Source: Comamonadaceae bacterium (GTDB taxonomy: Bacteria; Pseudomonadota; Gammaproteobacteria; Burkholderiales; Burkholderiaceae_C). Taken from it: DNA of 64,000 nt. Location: positions 1 to 64,000 of the forward strand of contig CANJWZ010000016.1 of the NCBI GenBank assembly GCA_947478725.1. The letters are read 5' to 3'. The notes under the pieces were generated by a model, which was given only the letters and a program-made list of their open reading frames with translations, did no database searches and was not told the origin of the DNA. Shown piece by piece: positions 40,344-57,712 of the stretch (position 1 is the first letter of the stretch; every line of letters starts with the position of its first letter). Both the position numbers and the translations under genes were made by a program.

Positions 40344-41528
40344 TCAGCGGGTCGAGTCGTTCGGGACAACTGGTTTGACCGGGTGACCATGGGATTTGGC
40401 ATAGGCCAGGAAATCAGCTTGTGCCTTCGCCTCGGCAAGCGCAGCGTCAGCCCGTGCCATTCGCTCGAACAGTTCTGCCGTCCAGCGGGCGCGCTCGTCA
40501 AAGCTGCGGCGGGCCGGCTGGTTTGGCTCGGCCGGTACATCGCCGGGCGGCAACTTGGCCGACTGCACCAAAAACTGGTTGGCGGGCAGCGCTGCAAAGT
40601 GATGCGTCGGGTCGGCGGGGGCCACCAGGGCTGCGCCGCTGGCACGGACCAACAAAGCCAGCTTGCGTTTACCCGATACCACCGCACGGTGGTTGACCGA
40701 GTCCATCCCGATTTTTTCAAGCTCGCGGCCAATTTCGGCGTACACCAGACGGGCCGCGCGGATGGCGGGGCGGCAGTCGCGCGGCAACTGGCCAATGCCG
40801 TGTTCGGAGCGCTGGTACAGCACATCAGCGGCTTTGATCAAGCGATCAATCACGCTGGCAATGCGGTTATCAAAGACTGGGTTTTGCAGCCACGCATCAG
40901 GGTCGAGCCCAGCCTCGCGCATCCAGGCCAAGGGCAAATACAGCCGGCCAAATCGGGCATCTTCGCCAACGTCACGCGCAATGTTGGTCAGTTGCATCGC
41001 CACGCCCAGATCACAGGCGCGCGCCAGTGCCTGCTCGCCGCGTGTTCGCATGACCACGGCCATCATCGCCCCGACACTGCCTGCCACCCGAGCGCCGTAG
41101 GCCTCCAGGTCTTCAATGGTTTCGTAGCGGCGACCCTCGGCGTCCCACTCAAAGCCTTCCAGCAGGGCCGCGACCAATTCCAGCGGCAAATCAAACTCAC
41201 GCACCACAGCGGCGAGCGCCCGGTCGGGCTCGTACGCCATCGGGTCGTCTGCGTATATCCGGCGCAAACGTTCATTGAGCGCGGCCAGCGCCGTCACGCG
41301 GTCGTCGCTGAAGTCGATCGCATCGTCGGCCACGCGGCAAAAGGCATACAGCGCAATGGCCGGGCCACGCACGCGGCTGGGCAACAACCGTGAAGCAGCA
41401 AAAAACGTTTTGGAGCCACCGCGCATCAGCTCCTCACACGCTTCGTAGTCAAAGCCGTGCTTGGCCTGCGACTGCGCCGCAACGCCGGGCTCGGAAGGGA
41501 TGACGACGGAAGGCTGTGCGTCAGGCAT
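40344..41528 (-). CDS. crtB: Phytoene synthase
   Basis: GSKTFFAASRLLPSRVRGPAIALYAFCRVADDAIDFSDD; GVAMQLTNIARDVGEDARFGRLYLPLAW. Confidence 0.97.
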   Translation of the reverse strand: MPDAQPSVVIPSEPGVAAQSQAKHGFDYEACEELMRGGSKTFFAASRLLPSRVRGPAIALYAFCRVADDAIDFSDDRVTALAALNERLRRIYADDPMAYEPDRALAAVVREFDLPLELVAALLEGFEWDAEGRRYETIEDLEAYGARVAGSVGAMMAVVMRTRGEQALARACDLGVAMQLTNIARDVGEDARFGRLYLPLAWMREAGLDPDAWLQNPVFDNRIASVIDRLIKAADVLYQRSEHGIGQLPRDCRPAIRAARLVYAEIGRELEKIGMDSVNHRAVVSGKRKLALLVRASGAALVAPADPTHHFAALPANQFLVQSAKLPPGDVPAEPNQPARRSFDERARWTAELFERMARADAALAEAKAQADFLAYAKSHGHPVKPVVPNDSTR

Positions 41529-41533
41529 CGGCT

Positions 41534-43120
41534 CTAGGCAGTTTTTGCGTTTTGAATTTCAGGCACCACCGTTTGCAGGGCCTTGGCTGACATCAGCACG
41601 CCGGGCATACCCGCACCGGGGTGCGTGCTGGCACCGACCATGAACAGGTTTTCAATGTCTTCGCTGCGGTTGTGTGGCCTGAACCAGGCGCTTTGCAGCA
41701 GCAAGGGCTCCAGCCCGAAGGCCGCGCCCTTGTAAGACAACAAGTCATCCTTAAAGTGCTGCGGTGTCATGACATGCGAGGTCGCAATGTGCTGGCTCAG
41801 CCCAGGCAGCAGGGTTTCTTCAAGCCGCTTGCACACTGCCTGACGGTACGGCTCAGCTTGCGTCGCCCAGTCGGTGCCACTGTCCAGGTGTGGCACCGGG
41901 GCCAGCACGTAAAAGCAGTCGCAACCGGCAGGAGCCACCGATGGGTCAGTGGCTGTCGGGCGGTGCAGGTACAAACTGAAGTCGTCGGTCAACTTGTGGT
42001 TTTTAAAAATATCGGTGAGCAAACCTTCGTAGCGCGGGCCCAACACCATGGTGTGGTGCGGCACGTCAGGGTATTGTTTGTTCGTCCCAAAATACCAGAC
42101 AAACAGGCTCATCGAATGCTTGCCATTTTCGATTTTCTTGTCTGTCCAATGACGACGGTGTTCAGGCGCAATCAGGTTTTTATAGGTCCATGAGGTGTCC
42201 GAGTTGCACACCACAATGTCGGCGGCCAGTGCTTCGCCGTTGGCCAACTCAACACCTATCGCACGGCCACCTTCAACCACAATTTTGCGCACTTCGGCGT
42301 TGTAACGCACGGGCACATCACGCTCGGTCAGCAGCTCGACCATGCCCTGAATGATCGCGCCCGTACCGCCCATGGCTGAATACACGCCGAAGCGCCGCTC
42401 AAGTGCATTGATCAGGCTGTAAACACCCGTGACGGAGAAGGGATTGCCGCCAATCAGCAGGGTTTGCAGACTCATGGCCATGCGCAGTTTGGGGTGCTTG
42501 AGGTAACTCGACACCAGCCCGAACATGGTGCGCCAAGCCTTCATTTTCATCATGGCGGGCAGCGCTGCCACCAGATCGCCGATGCTGTCAAAGGCCTTGC
42601 AGCCCAGTGTTTCAAAGCCCAGTTGGTAGCACTTGTCTGCCTCTTTGACAAATCGGTCAAAGCCTGGTCCGTCTTCCGGGCTGATGCGCATCACTTCGGC
42701 CCGCATGCGATCAGGGTCGCCGTTGTAGTCAAAGTGGGTGCCATCGTGAAACCGGACCCGGTAAAACGGGTCCATCAGGCGCAACTCAACATCGTCGGCA
42801 AAGGTTTTGCCGCACAGCGCCCACAGTTCTTCAAACAAAAACGGCACCGTGACAATGGTAGGCCCGCCGTCAAAAGTAAAACCGTCCTGCCTGCGAACAT
42901 AACCGCGACCGCCGGGGCCATCGAGCTTTTCCAGAACGGTAACCTTGTAGCCCATCGCGCTGAGCCGAATCGCGGCAGCCAGGCCTCCGAAGCCAGACCC
43001 CACCACAATAGCTGTTTGCTCGCCCGCCGGGCCTGAGCCAGAACCTTGAGCCACAAAGCCTGCGGAGGGTACCGCGGTCACCAAATTAAGCGGTGAAAAA
43101 GGTGAACCAGTCGTCGACAT
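41534..43120 (-). CDS. crtI: Phytoene desaturase
   Basis: AIVVGSGFGGLAAAIRLSAMGYKVTVLEKLDGPGGRGYVRRQDGFTFDGGPTIVTVP; LFMVGASTHPGAGMPGVLMSAK. Start trimmed to 43120. Confidence 0.97.
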   Translation of the reverse strand: MSTTGSPFSPLNLVTAVPSAGFVAQGSGSGPAGEQTAIVVGSGFGGLAAAIRLSAMGYKVTVLEKLDGPGGRGYVRRQDGFTFDGGPTIVTVPFLFEELWALCGKTFADDVELRLMDPFYRVRFHDGTHFDYNGDPDRMRAEVMRISPEDGPGFDRFVKEADKCYQLGFETLGCKAFDSIGDLVAALPAMMKMKAWRTMFGLVSSYLKHPKLRMAMSLQTLLIGGNPFSVTGVYSLINALERRFGVYSAMGGTGAIIQGMVELLTERDVPVRYNAEVRKIVVEGGRAIGVELANGEALAADIVVCNSDTSWTYKNLIAPEHRRHWTDKKIENGKHSMSLFVWYFGTNKQYPDVPHHTMVLGPRYEGLLTDIFKNHKLTDDFSLYLHRPTATDPSVAPAGCDCFYVLAPVPHLDSGTDWATQAEPYRQAVCKRLEETLLPGLSQHIATSHVMTPQHFKDDLLSYKGAAFGLEPLLLQSAWFRPHNRSEDIENLFMVGASTHPGAGMPGVLMSAKALQTVVPEIQNAKTA

Positions 43121-43130
43121 CAACGCCCCA

Positions 43131-43916
43131 TCAATCTGCCGCCCCAGAAGTGACGAGTGGCGTGCGGTTGCGCATGGCCCAGCGCCACAAGGCCGTTGAA
43201 GGCAAGGGCAGTACCAGGAGAAAATGCTCCAAAATCGCCATGGCCAGCATACTGCCAACCAGTAACAAACCCGCTGTTTCGGCCGCATTCGTATCGATGT
43301 TCATGACACGCAAGCCCATCGAAACGAGAACCAGCGTCGCCAAAATAATCGACACGGGTAAAAACGCATTCATGGGGCGCCGTTTGAAGTAGCTGCCCAT
43401 GTAGACAAGGTGAGCCGGCAAAAATTCTTCCGACAAGTTGCGAACACCAAAAAACAGGTTCAGTTTCGCACTGGTGCGCATCACCCACAGCACCAGGAAG
43501 GTCCACAGGCCGACCTGATTGGCCGCATTCCATGTGATGGCGGCAATGAGTGCGCCGCCCACCAGAATACCCAGCTCGTGCCACAAAATAGCAGCGACTG
43601 CCTGGGTAAAGCGCGGCCAGCCGCTTGGAGCAGTGCATGCGGTCTGGCGGGGGCCCGTCAACCAGCCGGTTAAAAAGGTCAGCTCATGCCAGCCCCACAC
43701 CAGCAAGGCGCAGGTGAAGGCGCAGTAGGCGTTCACCACGCTCAAGGTCGCGGCTGTGTGCGACAAGCCATAAAGCGCAGTCAGGGCCAGCAGGGTCGAG
43801 ATCGACACGCTCCACCGAAAGGTGGTGCGTGACATACCGTTAAGCAGCAACACAACGCCGGTGGAGAACCACCAGACAAAGATGGCAAACAGAACAGGAA
43901 AAATGAGATTCAGCAC
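43131..43916 (-). CDS. puhE: Putative photosynthetic complex assembly protein PuhE
   Basis: Multi-TM; NAYCAFTCALLVWGWHELTFLTGWLTGPR, NLFFGVRNLSEEFLPAHLVYMGSYF; next to acsF/puhC. Confidence 0.9.
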   Translation of the reverse strand: MLNLIFPVLFAIFVWWFSTGVVLLLNGMSRTTFRWSVSISTLLALTALYGLSHTAATLSVVNAYCAFTCALLVWGWHELTFLTGWLTGPRQTACTAPSGWPRFTQAVAAILWHELGILVGGALIAAITWNAANQVGLWTFLVLWVMRTSAKLNLFFGVRNLSEEFLPAHLVYMGSYFKRRPMNAFLPVSIILATLVLVSMGLRVMNIDTNAAETAGLLLVGSMLAMAILEHFLLVLPLPSTALWRWAMRNRTPLVTSGAAD

Positions 43917-43970
43917 GCTCAGCTCAAATACGAGAAGTCTGATGGTGTTAGGAGGCGCGCCAGGCAGTTC

Positions 43971-45080
43971 TTACCAGACCGGCTGCATGCGGATTTGCGC
44001 CGGCAGTTCATGATGCTTCATGGGCAGCAGGTACAGGCGGACAAAGGTCAGTGCGCCGACCGCGCCCCAGTAGACCTGCTTGAGCCAGCCCAGCGGCCCG
44101 CCCTTCGCTTTGGCCGCGTTGATGCCGGTTTGTGCTTCAAAAAGCCGAAGCATGCCTGCGCGGAAGGCAGGGTGGTCAATGTCAAGTGACACCGGAAACA
44201 CCTGTTTGGTGATCTCGTTGGTGATGCGAAACACCTCGTAGTCATACGCTGTCGGGTCCAGCCCCATGGCCGCCTTGAGCTCCGGCCGGGTGTGGTCTCG
44301 CACGTACATGGTGCCGTAAACCGCCAGCAGAAAAAACCGGATCCACAACACATTCAAACCCTTGAGTAAATGCGGCTGGGCTCGCATGATGAGCGCAAAC
44401 GATTCTCCATGACGAAACTCGTCATTGCACCAGCGCTCAAACCACCTGAAGATCGGGTGAAACCGCTTGTCAGGGTTGCGCTCGAGCTGCCTGAAGATCG
44501 TGATGTAGCGGGCGTAACCGATTTTTTCGCTCAGGTAGGTGGCGTAAAAAATATATTTGGGTTTGAAGTAGGTGTAGGCCTTGGTGCGCTTCAAATCACC
44601 CAAATCAAGCCCCAGACCAAAATCCTTCAGCGACTGGTTGATGAAACCCGCGTGGCGAGATTCGTCACGTGCCATGTAGCGCATCAACGCCTTGATATCG
44701 GGGTTGGTGACGTTCTTTTGAATCTCGTTATACAAAATACAACCCGAGAATTCAGAGGTCAAAGAGCTGATTAAAAACTCGATAAATTCCTGCCGCAATT
44801 CAGGCGAAACTTTTGAAAAATGCTCAGCCACTTCAACCGCAAACTCGGGCGTGCGCTGAAAGTGGTCGTGGTTGTTATCGCCCTCGTACTCGGCCAGCAT
44901 GGTGTCCCATTCGGCCCGCAGGGAGGACACATCAATGCGGTCCATCGCTTCGAAATCAGTCGTGTAAAAGCGGGGGCTGAGCAGCGTGTCCTGCTTGGCC
45001 TGAAGCGCAGCGTCCGCAGAGCTGATGGCTACAGTTGAGTTGGTGGCGGATGCTTGCATGATGCTGTCCTGAATTGACAA
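43971..45080 (-). CDS. acsF: Mg-protoporphyrin IX monomethyl ester (oxidative) cyclase
   Basis: Di-iron EX2H motifs: [48 protein letters not shown]. Confidence 0.97.
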   Translation of the reverse strand: MSIQDSIMQASATNSTVAISSADAALQAKQDTLLSPRFYTTDFEAMDRIDVSSLRAEWDTMLAEYEGDNNHDHFQRTPEFAVEVAEHFSKVSPELRQEFIEFLISSLTSEFSGCILYNEIQKNVTNPDIKALMRYMARDESRHAGFINQSLKDFGLGLDLGDLKRTKAYTYFKPKYIFYATYLSEKIGYARYITIFRQLERNPDKRFHPIFRWFERWCNDEFRHGESFALIMRAQPHLLKGLNVLWIRFFLLAVYGTMYVRDHTRPELKAAMGLDPTAYDYEVFRITNEITKQVFPVSLDIDHPAFRAGMLRLFEAQTGINAAKAKGGPLGWLKQVYWGAVGALTFVRLYLLPMKHHELPAQIRMQPVW

Positions 45081-45092
45081 GTAAATGAGCGC

Positions 45093-45581
45093 TTAGCGGT
45101 TGGCCTGTGGCTGCATGGTCAGAAACGGCACGAACACCGCAGCGTTGGTGGGGCCAAATGATTCTAAGTCGACACGCTGGCCAGACACAGGATCGAACAG
45201 GGTTAACCGACCGTCAGTACGGGAAATAAGCTTGAAAGGCTGCTCCGAGCCGATTTTGCGTGCCGTGCGGTCCCGGGTCAGCGCGCGCAGTGCACCGCGA
45301 AAGAACCCTTGCTCACCTGTGACAGTGGTCAGCAACTGTCCTGTTTCACCGTCAATCACCGCCACCCCTCCACCCGGACTGTCTTCAAAGCGAAGCAGCC
45401 TTTCGGTGATGGTGGCTGCGGCCAGTTGATCCGGGCCATTGCCCGTGATGCGAACCAGAGCCACAGCTCCAAGGGTGAACACCAGTAAGCCAGCGACAGA
45501 CCAGAGTACCCAGCGCGGAAAGGTGTCAGTCGTGCGTGTCGGCATGGGATTTGAAAGGGCTGAACTGGACATGTTCATCAA
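45093..45581 (-). CDS. puhC: Photosynthetic complex assembly protein PuhC
   Basis: Single N-terminal TM; LRFEDSPGGGVAVIDGETGQLL...GFFRGALRALTRDR; between acsF and puhB. Confidence 0.92.
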   Translation of the reverse strand: MMNMSSSALSNPMPTRTTDTFPRWVLWSVAGLLVFTLGAVALVRITGNGPDQLAAATITERLLRFEDSPGGGVAVIDGETGQLLTTVTGEQGFFRGALRALTRDRTARKIGSEQPFKLISRTDGRLTLFDPVSGQRVDLESFGPTNAAVFVPFLTMQPQANR

Positions 45582-45587
45582 ATAGTT

Positions 45588-46265
45588 TTACTGTAAAGCG
45601 TTAGTTTGGCAATAAGCAGCGTTGGCACTGCCCGACTCGCGCGGCGTCTGCACCAGCACACTGGTTTTACCGCTAGCTTCGGTCCAGGCTTTCTGCAGCA
45701 TGGCTGCAAGGGCCTGCGCGTCTGCAATGCAACGAAGCATGGGTTCTGGCTTGGCCAGTCGCCAAGGCCGTGCGTGGGGCCACAAATTCAGCCAGCCAAT
45801 CCGGTCGCCACCGCTCAAGGCCAAAGGAATGTCGCCAAACCCTTTGCCGGTCAGCAAAAGGCCAGCGGTTTCAATCCGCTTAAGGGGTAAATTGAAGGTG
45901 AGCGTCAGCACAATGCCGATGCGCATCACGATGCGCTGATCGGTCAATGTGTAGGCCGTGGTGCGTGCCGTCAGCCAGGCCAAGATACCCAGCGCGGCCA
46001 TGGCCGTCAAGCCCAGTGCTGCCACCAGCAATATGCCGGCCAAGACGGTCAAGGCCGGCTCGTCCGATGAATACAGGTAAGAACCTCTGGCGAACATCAG
46101 CACCAGAAAATACACGGCTGCTTTTTTCAGGTGAAAAACCCGTACCGCGAGGTCAGAAAAATCTGGCGCGCCTTGCCACAAAATGCTTTCGCCTTTGGGC
46201 AAGGGCTCGGGTAGGCCGTAAGCCGCTTCAAACTCGTGCTCGTGGCCGTTGCTTTGAACCTTCAC
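45588..46265 (-). CDS. puhB: Photosynthetic complex assembly protein PuhB (PH-domain)
   Basis: PLPKGESILWQGAPDFSDLAVRVFHLKKAAVYF; ARTTAYTLTDQRIVMRIG; downstream of puhA. Confidence 0.93.
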   Translation of the reverse strand: MKVQSNGHEHEFEAAYGLPEPLPKGESILWQGAPDFSDLAVRVFHLKKAAVYFLVLMFARGSYLYSSDEPALTVLAGILLVAALGLTAMAALGILAWLTARTTAYTLTDQRIVMRIGIVLTLTFNLPLKRIETAGLLLTGKGFGDIPLALSGGDRIGWLNLWPHARPWRLAKPEPMLRCIADAQALAAMLQKAWTEASGKTSVLVQTPRESGSANAAYCQTNALQ

Positions 46266-47032
46266 AGCAGCGGCTCCGCGCGCATAGGATCAGCGTAGAG
46301 CGTTCCGCCGCCGTAGTAAGCACTGATTTTTTCCTCTTCCAAAAGAGTGACCTGATCAGGGCTTTTGGTGGCAGGCACTTTTGCAAATTGAGCGGCGTAA
46401 ATGCTGTGCGCCTTGACGCTGTCACGCTTAATGCGGGCAAAAGGCACAGGCAGCAGAACGCGGCGACCACCGTTTTCGGCGTTCAGTTCTACTTCAACGA
46501 AGCGGAACATCATCTCGCAGGTGTCCACCCACATGTCGACTACCTTGCCAGCAACTTTGTTGTCTGTGCCAAGCACCGGCAGCCCACGCGGGTCAGTGTC
46601 GTTTTTGGACACATCAAACCCATCCAGCACGCGCAGCGGCCGAATGATGGGGTGACCATGCAAGTCCATGTCGGGCACATCAGCGCGCATCGTGTAAGCA
46701 CCAGCACCCACACCAGACGTCATCAAGTCGCCCGTTGGTATGTAAGGATTACCGTACGATCCGCCATCGCGACGCGTGTTCTGCGGCGGCTCAGGACGGT
46801 GCAACTCGGGTACGGTGACTTCTTTACCGCTCGCGAGCTTGAAGGTCTTGGGTGCAGGAATAGGCCAGCCGGTGACGGTGGCTGAGCCCGGTGGACCTTC
46901 AGACTCCATCGGATAGCCTTCGCGATGGTTTTCAAGCACCAGATAAAAAATGATGCCTGCAAAAAATAACCAAAACATATACAAAATGATTTGGGCTAAA
47001 TCGACATATCCGGTGATGGCGCCTATTTGCAT
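46262..47032 (-). CDS. puhA: Photosynthetic reaction center subunit H
   Basis: MQIGAITGYVDLAQIILYMFWLFFAGIIFYLVLENHREGYP; C-terminal EEEKISAYYGGGTLYADPMRAEPLL. Confidence 0.98.
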   Translation of the reverse strand: MQIGAITGYVDLAQIILYMFWLFFAGIIFYLVLENHREGYPMESEGPPGSATVTGWPIPAPKTFKLASGKEVTVPELHRPEPPQNTRRDGGSYGNPYIPTGDLMTSGVGAGAYTMRADVPDMDLHGHPIIRPLRVLDGFDVSKNDTDPRGLPVLGTDNKVAGKVVDMWVDTCEMMFRFVEVELNAENGGRRVLLPVPFARIKRDSVKAHSIYAAQFAKVPATKSPDQVTLLEEEKISAYYGGGTLYADPMRAEPLL

Positions 47033-47104
47033 GATGGAACTCCTAAAAATACGATAGCGGTTGCGAAGAAACAATAAAAAAGTGGGTGACTTGCTGAAAT
47101 CTTC

Positions 47105-48565
47105 TTAGCCTGGTAAGTCAGCCAGGCCAAAACGTTCACTTTTTGCGGGCTCACTGGCTGACGGCAAATTGGCGCGTCGAACCAGGGGGCCAATGGCTGC
47201 CAAAGTGATGAACAGCAGACAAATTTCGGTGTAGTACACAAAGCTATAACCCGTCACGGGGACCGCCAAAGCCGGGCCGAGCGAGCCCTCCAGCGCGAGA
47301 GTTGACACGGCGTCTCGCGCCGCGCCACCAAAGGCAATCGACAGGCCCGCAGCGGTGGCCTGAACAGCGCCCCAGGCGCCTAGCGCCATGCCCACGAACT
47401 CTTTTCGCTCCATGGTCATCGCCGCAGCCAAGGTGCTGACTGAAAAAAGTCCAGCACCAAAACCAATACAAAAAACGCCGCCATAAAAGAGCCAGGTGGC
47501 ATCGAGCGGGGCAGCAAAAATAACGGCCGAAAAGCCGGGCAAACCGCAAACTACACCGTAAGCAGCCAGTCGGCAGGGGTCAATGCCATTGGACAGCTTG
47601 CGCGATGCAACTGCAAAAGCTACCAGTGATCCGCTGGCAAGCAGCGCCGTCAGCAAGGTTGTGGCGCTGACCGTGAGCTTGAGAATCTCGCCGCCGTAGG
47701 GCTCCAACACAATATCCTGCATATTGAAGGCCGCCGTACCCAGGGCGACCATGGCAAGAAACCGGCGCGCCTTGCCATTGCTGATAAACCGCTGCCATGC
47801 ATCTTTGAACACCGGTACCGGCTCAAGCTTCAGTGCGGCGGCCCGGGCAGGGTCACGTGCCTCTTGCTTCCAAAGCGCAACCGCGTTCAGCACCAACGTC
47901 AAAACAGCGTGCCCTTGTATGACCTGAATCATCTTTTTCGGCGTGAAGTCTTGCAACATCAGGCTAAAGACAAAACTGCTGCCGACCATGCCCAGCAGCA
48001 GCATGACGTACATCAGCGCCACGACGCGGGGGCGGGTGGGCTCATCGGCCAGATCGGTGGCCAGCGCCAAGCCAGCCGTCTGTGAGGTTTGCAAGCCTAT
48101 CCCGACACATAAAAATGACAATCCCGCAATCGCCTGGTTGAACCAGTCGGGTGTCTTGATGTCACCCTGCCCCGTCAACACCAGCAAGGCAAACGGCATG
48201 AAGCTCAGGCCCATGAACTGCAGCATGGTGCCCGTCCAGATGAAGGGCACACGCCGCCAGCCGAAGGCCGAGCGGTGGGTGTCGGAACGAAAACCGGTGA
48301 CAGCCCGAAACGGCGCGACCAGCAAGGGAATCGCCACCATCAGCGCCACCAGCCATGCCGCAACGCCCAACTCGACGATCATCACCCGGTTCAGAGTGCC
48401 AACCATCAGGGCAGCCGACATGCCGACTGTGACCTGAAACAGGGATAGCCGAAGCAGTCGACCCAGGGGCAAGCCGGCACTTGCCGCATCTGCAAATGGC
48501 AGGTACCGCAAGGGGACACGGCGAATACCGTTTTTAAAGCTTGGGATTTTCACAAGCGCTTCCAC
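47105..48565 (-). CDS. lhaA: LhaA/PucC-family MFS protein (light-harvesting assembly)
   Basis: LFQVTVGMSAALMVGTLNRVMIVELGVAAWLVALMVAIPLLVAPFRAVTGFRSDTHRSAFGWRRVPFIWTGTMLQFMG. Confidence 0.94.
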   Translation of the reverse strand: MEALVKIPSFKNGIRRVPLRYLPFADAASAGLPLGRLLRLSLFQVTVGMSAALMVGTLNRVMIVELGVAAWLVALMVAIPLLVAPFRAVTGFRSDTHRSAFGWRRVPFIWTGTMLQFMGLSFMPFALLVLTGQGDIKTPDWFNQAIAGLSFLCVGIGLQTSQTAGLALATDLADEPTRPRVVALMYVMLLLGMVGSSFVFSLMLQDFTPKKMIQVIQGHAVLTLVLNAVALWKQEARDPARAAALKLEPVPVFKDAWQRFISNGKARRFLAMVALGTAAFNMQDIVLEPYGGEILKLTVSATTLLTALLASGSLVAFAVASRKLSNGIDPCRLAAYGVVCGLPGFSAVIFAAPLDATWLFYGGVFCIGFGAGLFSVSTLAAAMTMERKEFVGMALGAWGAVQATAAGLSIAFGGAARDAVSTLALEGSLGPALAVPVTGYSFVYYTEICLLFITLAAIGPLVRRANLPSASEPAKSERFGLADLPG

Positions 48566-49260
48566 TCCATCGCTTGGGACTTGTAAAACCCGCTCGAGAT
48601 ACGTTGATCCTGGCTGTGTTGCCAGCCCGCCAATACGTCATCTGCGCCCATCAGCTGGAGTAACTTTTCTTTGGCCATCGGCTCCAGCCAGGGTGCGCGG
48701 TCTTTTCTGGGGAAGAATCGGCCAACCGTGATCAAAGTGGCCAGCAAGGGGGTACGCGGGGCGAAGGTAAAGGCGATCGATGTCGAGCATCGAGCAGCCA
48801 GGCGCGAAAGAGCCGTCACCGCATCTTTGGTCTCATAGTGAATGATGGAGTCCATCGCCACGACATGGTCAAAATGCCCCAGCTTGTCGTCCAGCATGTC
48901 GCCACTGCGAAAGTCAAGCGAGCCGCCGTTCGGGAAAGATTGGGGCGCCCGCTGTCTCGCCAGTTCCACTAACTTTGGGGACAGGTCAATCGCCACCACA
49001 TCCGCGCCACGCCGCGCCGCTTCAACCGCCAAGGCTCCTGTGCCGCAGCCAGCATCCAAAACCCTGCGTCCGTGCAAGTCCTCAGGCAGCCAAGACAACA
49101 ACGTGGCTCGCATTTTGTCGCGTCCGGCGCGCACTGTGGTGCGAATACGGCCAACAGGCGCATCTGAAGTGAGTTGTTCCCAGGCCTTCACGGCCGTGCG
49201 GTCGAAGTAATCTTCGATCTGGCCGCGGCGGTCGGTATAAGTTGCGCTGTTCACAGTCAT
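48550..49260 (-). CDS. bchM: Mg-protoporphyrin IX methyltransferase
   Basis: VLDAGCGTGALAVEAARRGADVVAIDLSPKLVELAR; between bchL and lhaA. Confidence 0.96.
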   Translation of the reverse strand: MTVNSATYTDRRGQIEDYFDRTAVKAWEQLTSDAPVGRIRTTVRAGRDKMRATLLSWLPEDLHGRRVLDAGCGTGALAVEAARRGADVVAIDLSPKLVELARQRAPQSFPNGGSLDFRSGDMLDDKLGHFDHVVAMDSIIHYETKDAVTALSRLAARCSTSIAFTFAPRTPLLATLITVGRFFPRKDRAPWLEPMAKEKLLQLMGADDVLAGWQHSQDQRISSGFYKSQAMEWKRL

Positions 49261-49272
49261 GTCATCGGCTCT

Positions 49273-53973
<4,701 letters not shown>

Positions 53974-53999
<26 letters not shown>

Positions 54000-55581
54000 C
54001 GTAAAGTGTCTCACAGGTGATTGAGGGCAGACCCATGTCCCTGGCGTAGATTTCGGTGTTGCGACGAGCCTTGCCGCGAACGAAAAATGGAATTTTCTTG
54101 AGTTCTTTTTCAGCCTCAGCGTCCCAGACTGCAACCGCCACAGCCTTTGCCGTGGCGGCTTGTTCAATGGCTTCAGCGGAGGTTTTGGCCGCGCTTGAAA
54201 TAGCCTGGCTTGTTTCCAGTGTTGCAGCGGCCTTGCTGACAACGGCGGAAGGAACTGCAGATTTACCCAGGTGCGATGGGCTGGCATCTTCATGAAACTC
54301 CGCGTCGCCGCGGAACATGCCAATCAGGTGTTCTTCAAGCCCCATCATGAGGGGATGCACCCAGGTGTCAAACATCACGTTTGCGCCCTCAAAGCCCATT
54401 TGCGGGGAGTAGCGCGCCGGAAAATCTTGCACATGAACCGGCGCTGAAATCACAGCACAAGGTATACCCAAGCGCTTGGCGATGTGTCGCTCCATTTGTG
54501 AGCCCAGCACCAATTCTGGTTGTAGCTCGGCAACTTTGGCTTCGACTTCCAGGTAATCGTCTGTGATCAAAGGCTCAACGCCATACAGTTTGGCGGCTTC
54601 GCGGACTTCCCTGGCGTGTTCACGGCTGTAGGTGCCTAAGCCAACCACGGTAAAGCCCAGCTCGCGGCTGGCAATGCGGGCAGCGGCAACAGCATGCGTG
54701 GCATCGCCAAATACAAACACGCGCTTGTTGGTCAGGTAGGTCGAGTCGACCGACTTGGCATACCAGGGCGCACGGGCATCAGCGCTCGCGAGCACCTTGC
54801 TCGCGTCAACCCCCGCCAATTGCGCCACTTCGTTGACAAAGTCGCGGGTGGCACCCGAACCAATCGGAACCACTTTTGTTGAGGGCTGACCGAAAGTGCG
54901 CGTCAGCCATTGGGCGGCAACCGACGCAATTTCAGGGTAGAGCACGACGTTGAAATCAGCATCCCCCAAGCGTGAAATGTCTGCTGGCGTTGCGCCCAGT
55001 GGCGCGACCACATTGATGTCAATGCCGAGTTGGCTCAGCAGACCCGTGATTTCGCGCAGGTCATCGCGATGCCGAAAACCCAGTGCGGTAGGGCCGAGGA
55101 TGTTGCAGCTTTTGCGGCCATTGCTAGCCGGCTTTGTTCTGGGCTGGGCCAGCGAGCGCACCAATTGATAGAAAGTCTCAGACGCGCCCCAGTTTTCCTT
55201 GCGCTGGTAGCTGGGCAGTTCAAGCGCCACCACCGGGATCGGCAAATCCAGCGCCTTGGCCAGACCGCCCGGGTCGTCTTGAATCAGCTCTGCCGTGCAA
55301 GACGCGCCAACCAGCATGGCCTTGGGCTTGAAGCGCTCAAACGCTTCACGCGCTGCTGTTTTGAAGAGTTCAGCGGTGTCGCCACCCAAGTCGCGCGCTT
55401 GAAAGGTGGTGTATGTCACTGGTGGGCGCTTGGGGAGGCGCTCAATCATGGTGAACAGCAGATCGGCGTAGGTGTCGCCTTGGGGTGCATGAAGCACGTA
55501 ATGCACGTCTTCCATGGCAGTCGCAATGCGCATCGCCCCGACATGGGGCGGTCCTTCATAGGTCCAGAGGGTGAGCTGCAT
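53974..55581 (-). CDS. bchB: DPOR subunit B
   Basis: [48 protein letters not shown]. Confidence 0.98.
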
Positions 55582-55590
55582 ATCGTGGTG

Positions 55591-57431
<1,841 letters not shown>

Positions 57432-57454
57432 AATTTAACGCTCCAAATTCAAAG

Positions 57455-57488
57455 TGTCAACTTATATTGACGTAAATTTACATTGACA
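57455..57488. promoter_or_regulatory. Pair of near-consensus PpsR/CrtJ boxes between bchF and ppaA
   Basis: TGT-CAACTTATATTG-ACG (57455-57472) and CGT-AAATTTACATTG-ACA (57471-57488), each one base off TGT-N12-ACA. Confidence 0.6.
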
Positions 57489-57712
57489 ATAGTCGCTGCA
57501 AAAAATTTACCTTGAATCAGTAGAAACATGATTGACCGAAGTCGTTTTCGCTTGTACAAACCTCAAAGGTCTAGCCAAGTTGGCTTCAAAGACTACTCGT
57601 GGCGCCGTTTTTTAGGTCAGGACTTGGTAAAAATCGGCAACGCAACAACGCACGGACAGAGTCAGTGCCGAGATGTGCCACTTATTGCGGGCGAGGAACG
57701 GGAAGAAGAAAT

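Noticed and set aside
40251-41393. 380-aa plus-strand ORF opposite crtB
   Set aside because: Antisense shadow of crtB with no recognisable motif.
43131-43916. Whether the multi-TM protein next to crtI could be a novel carotenoid enzyme
   Set aside because: Sequence pattern and neighbours fit the known PuhE assembly family.
54000-54323. N-terminal extension of bchH in the ORF track ([14 protein letters not shown]...)
   Set aside because: Overlaps bchB coding in another frame; the true BchH start [11 protein letters not shown] lies at 53999.
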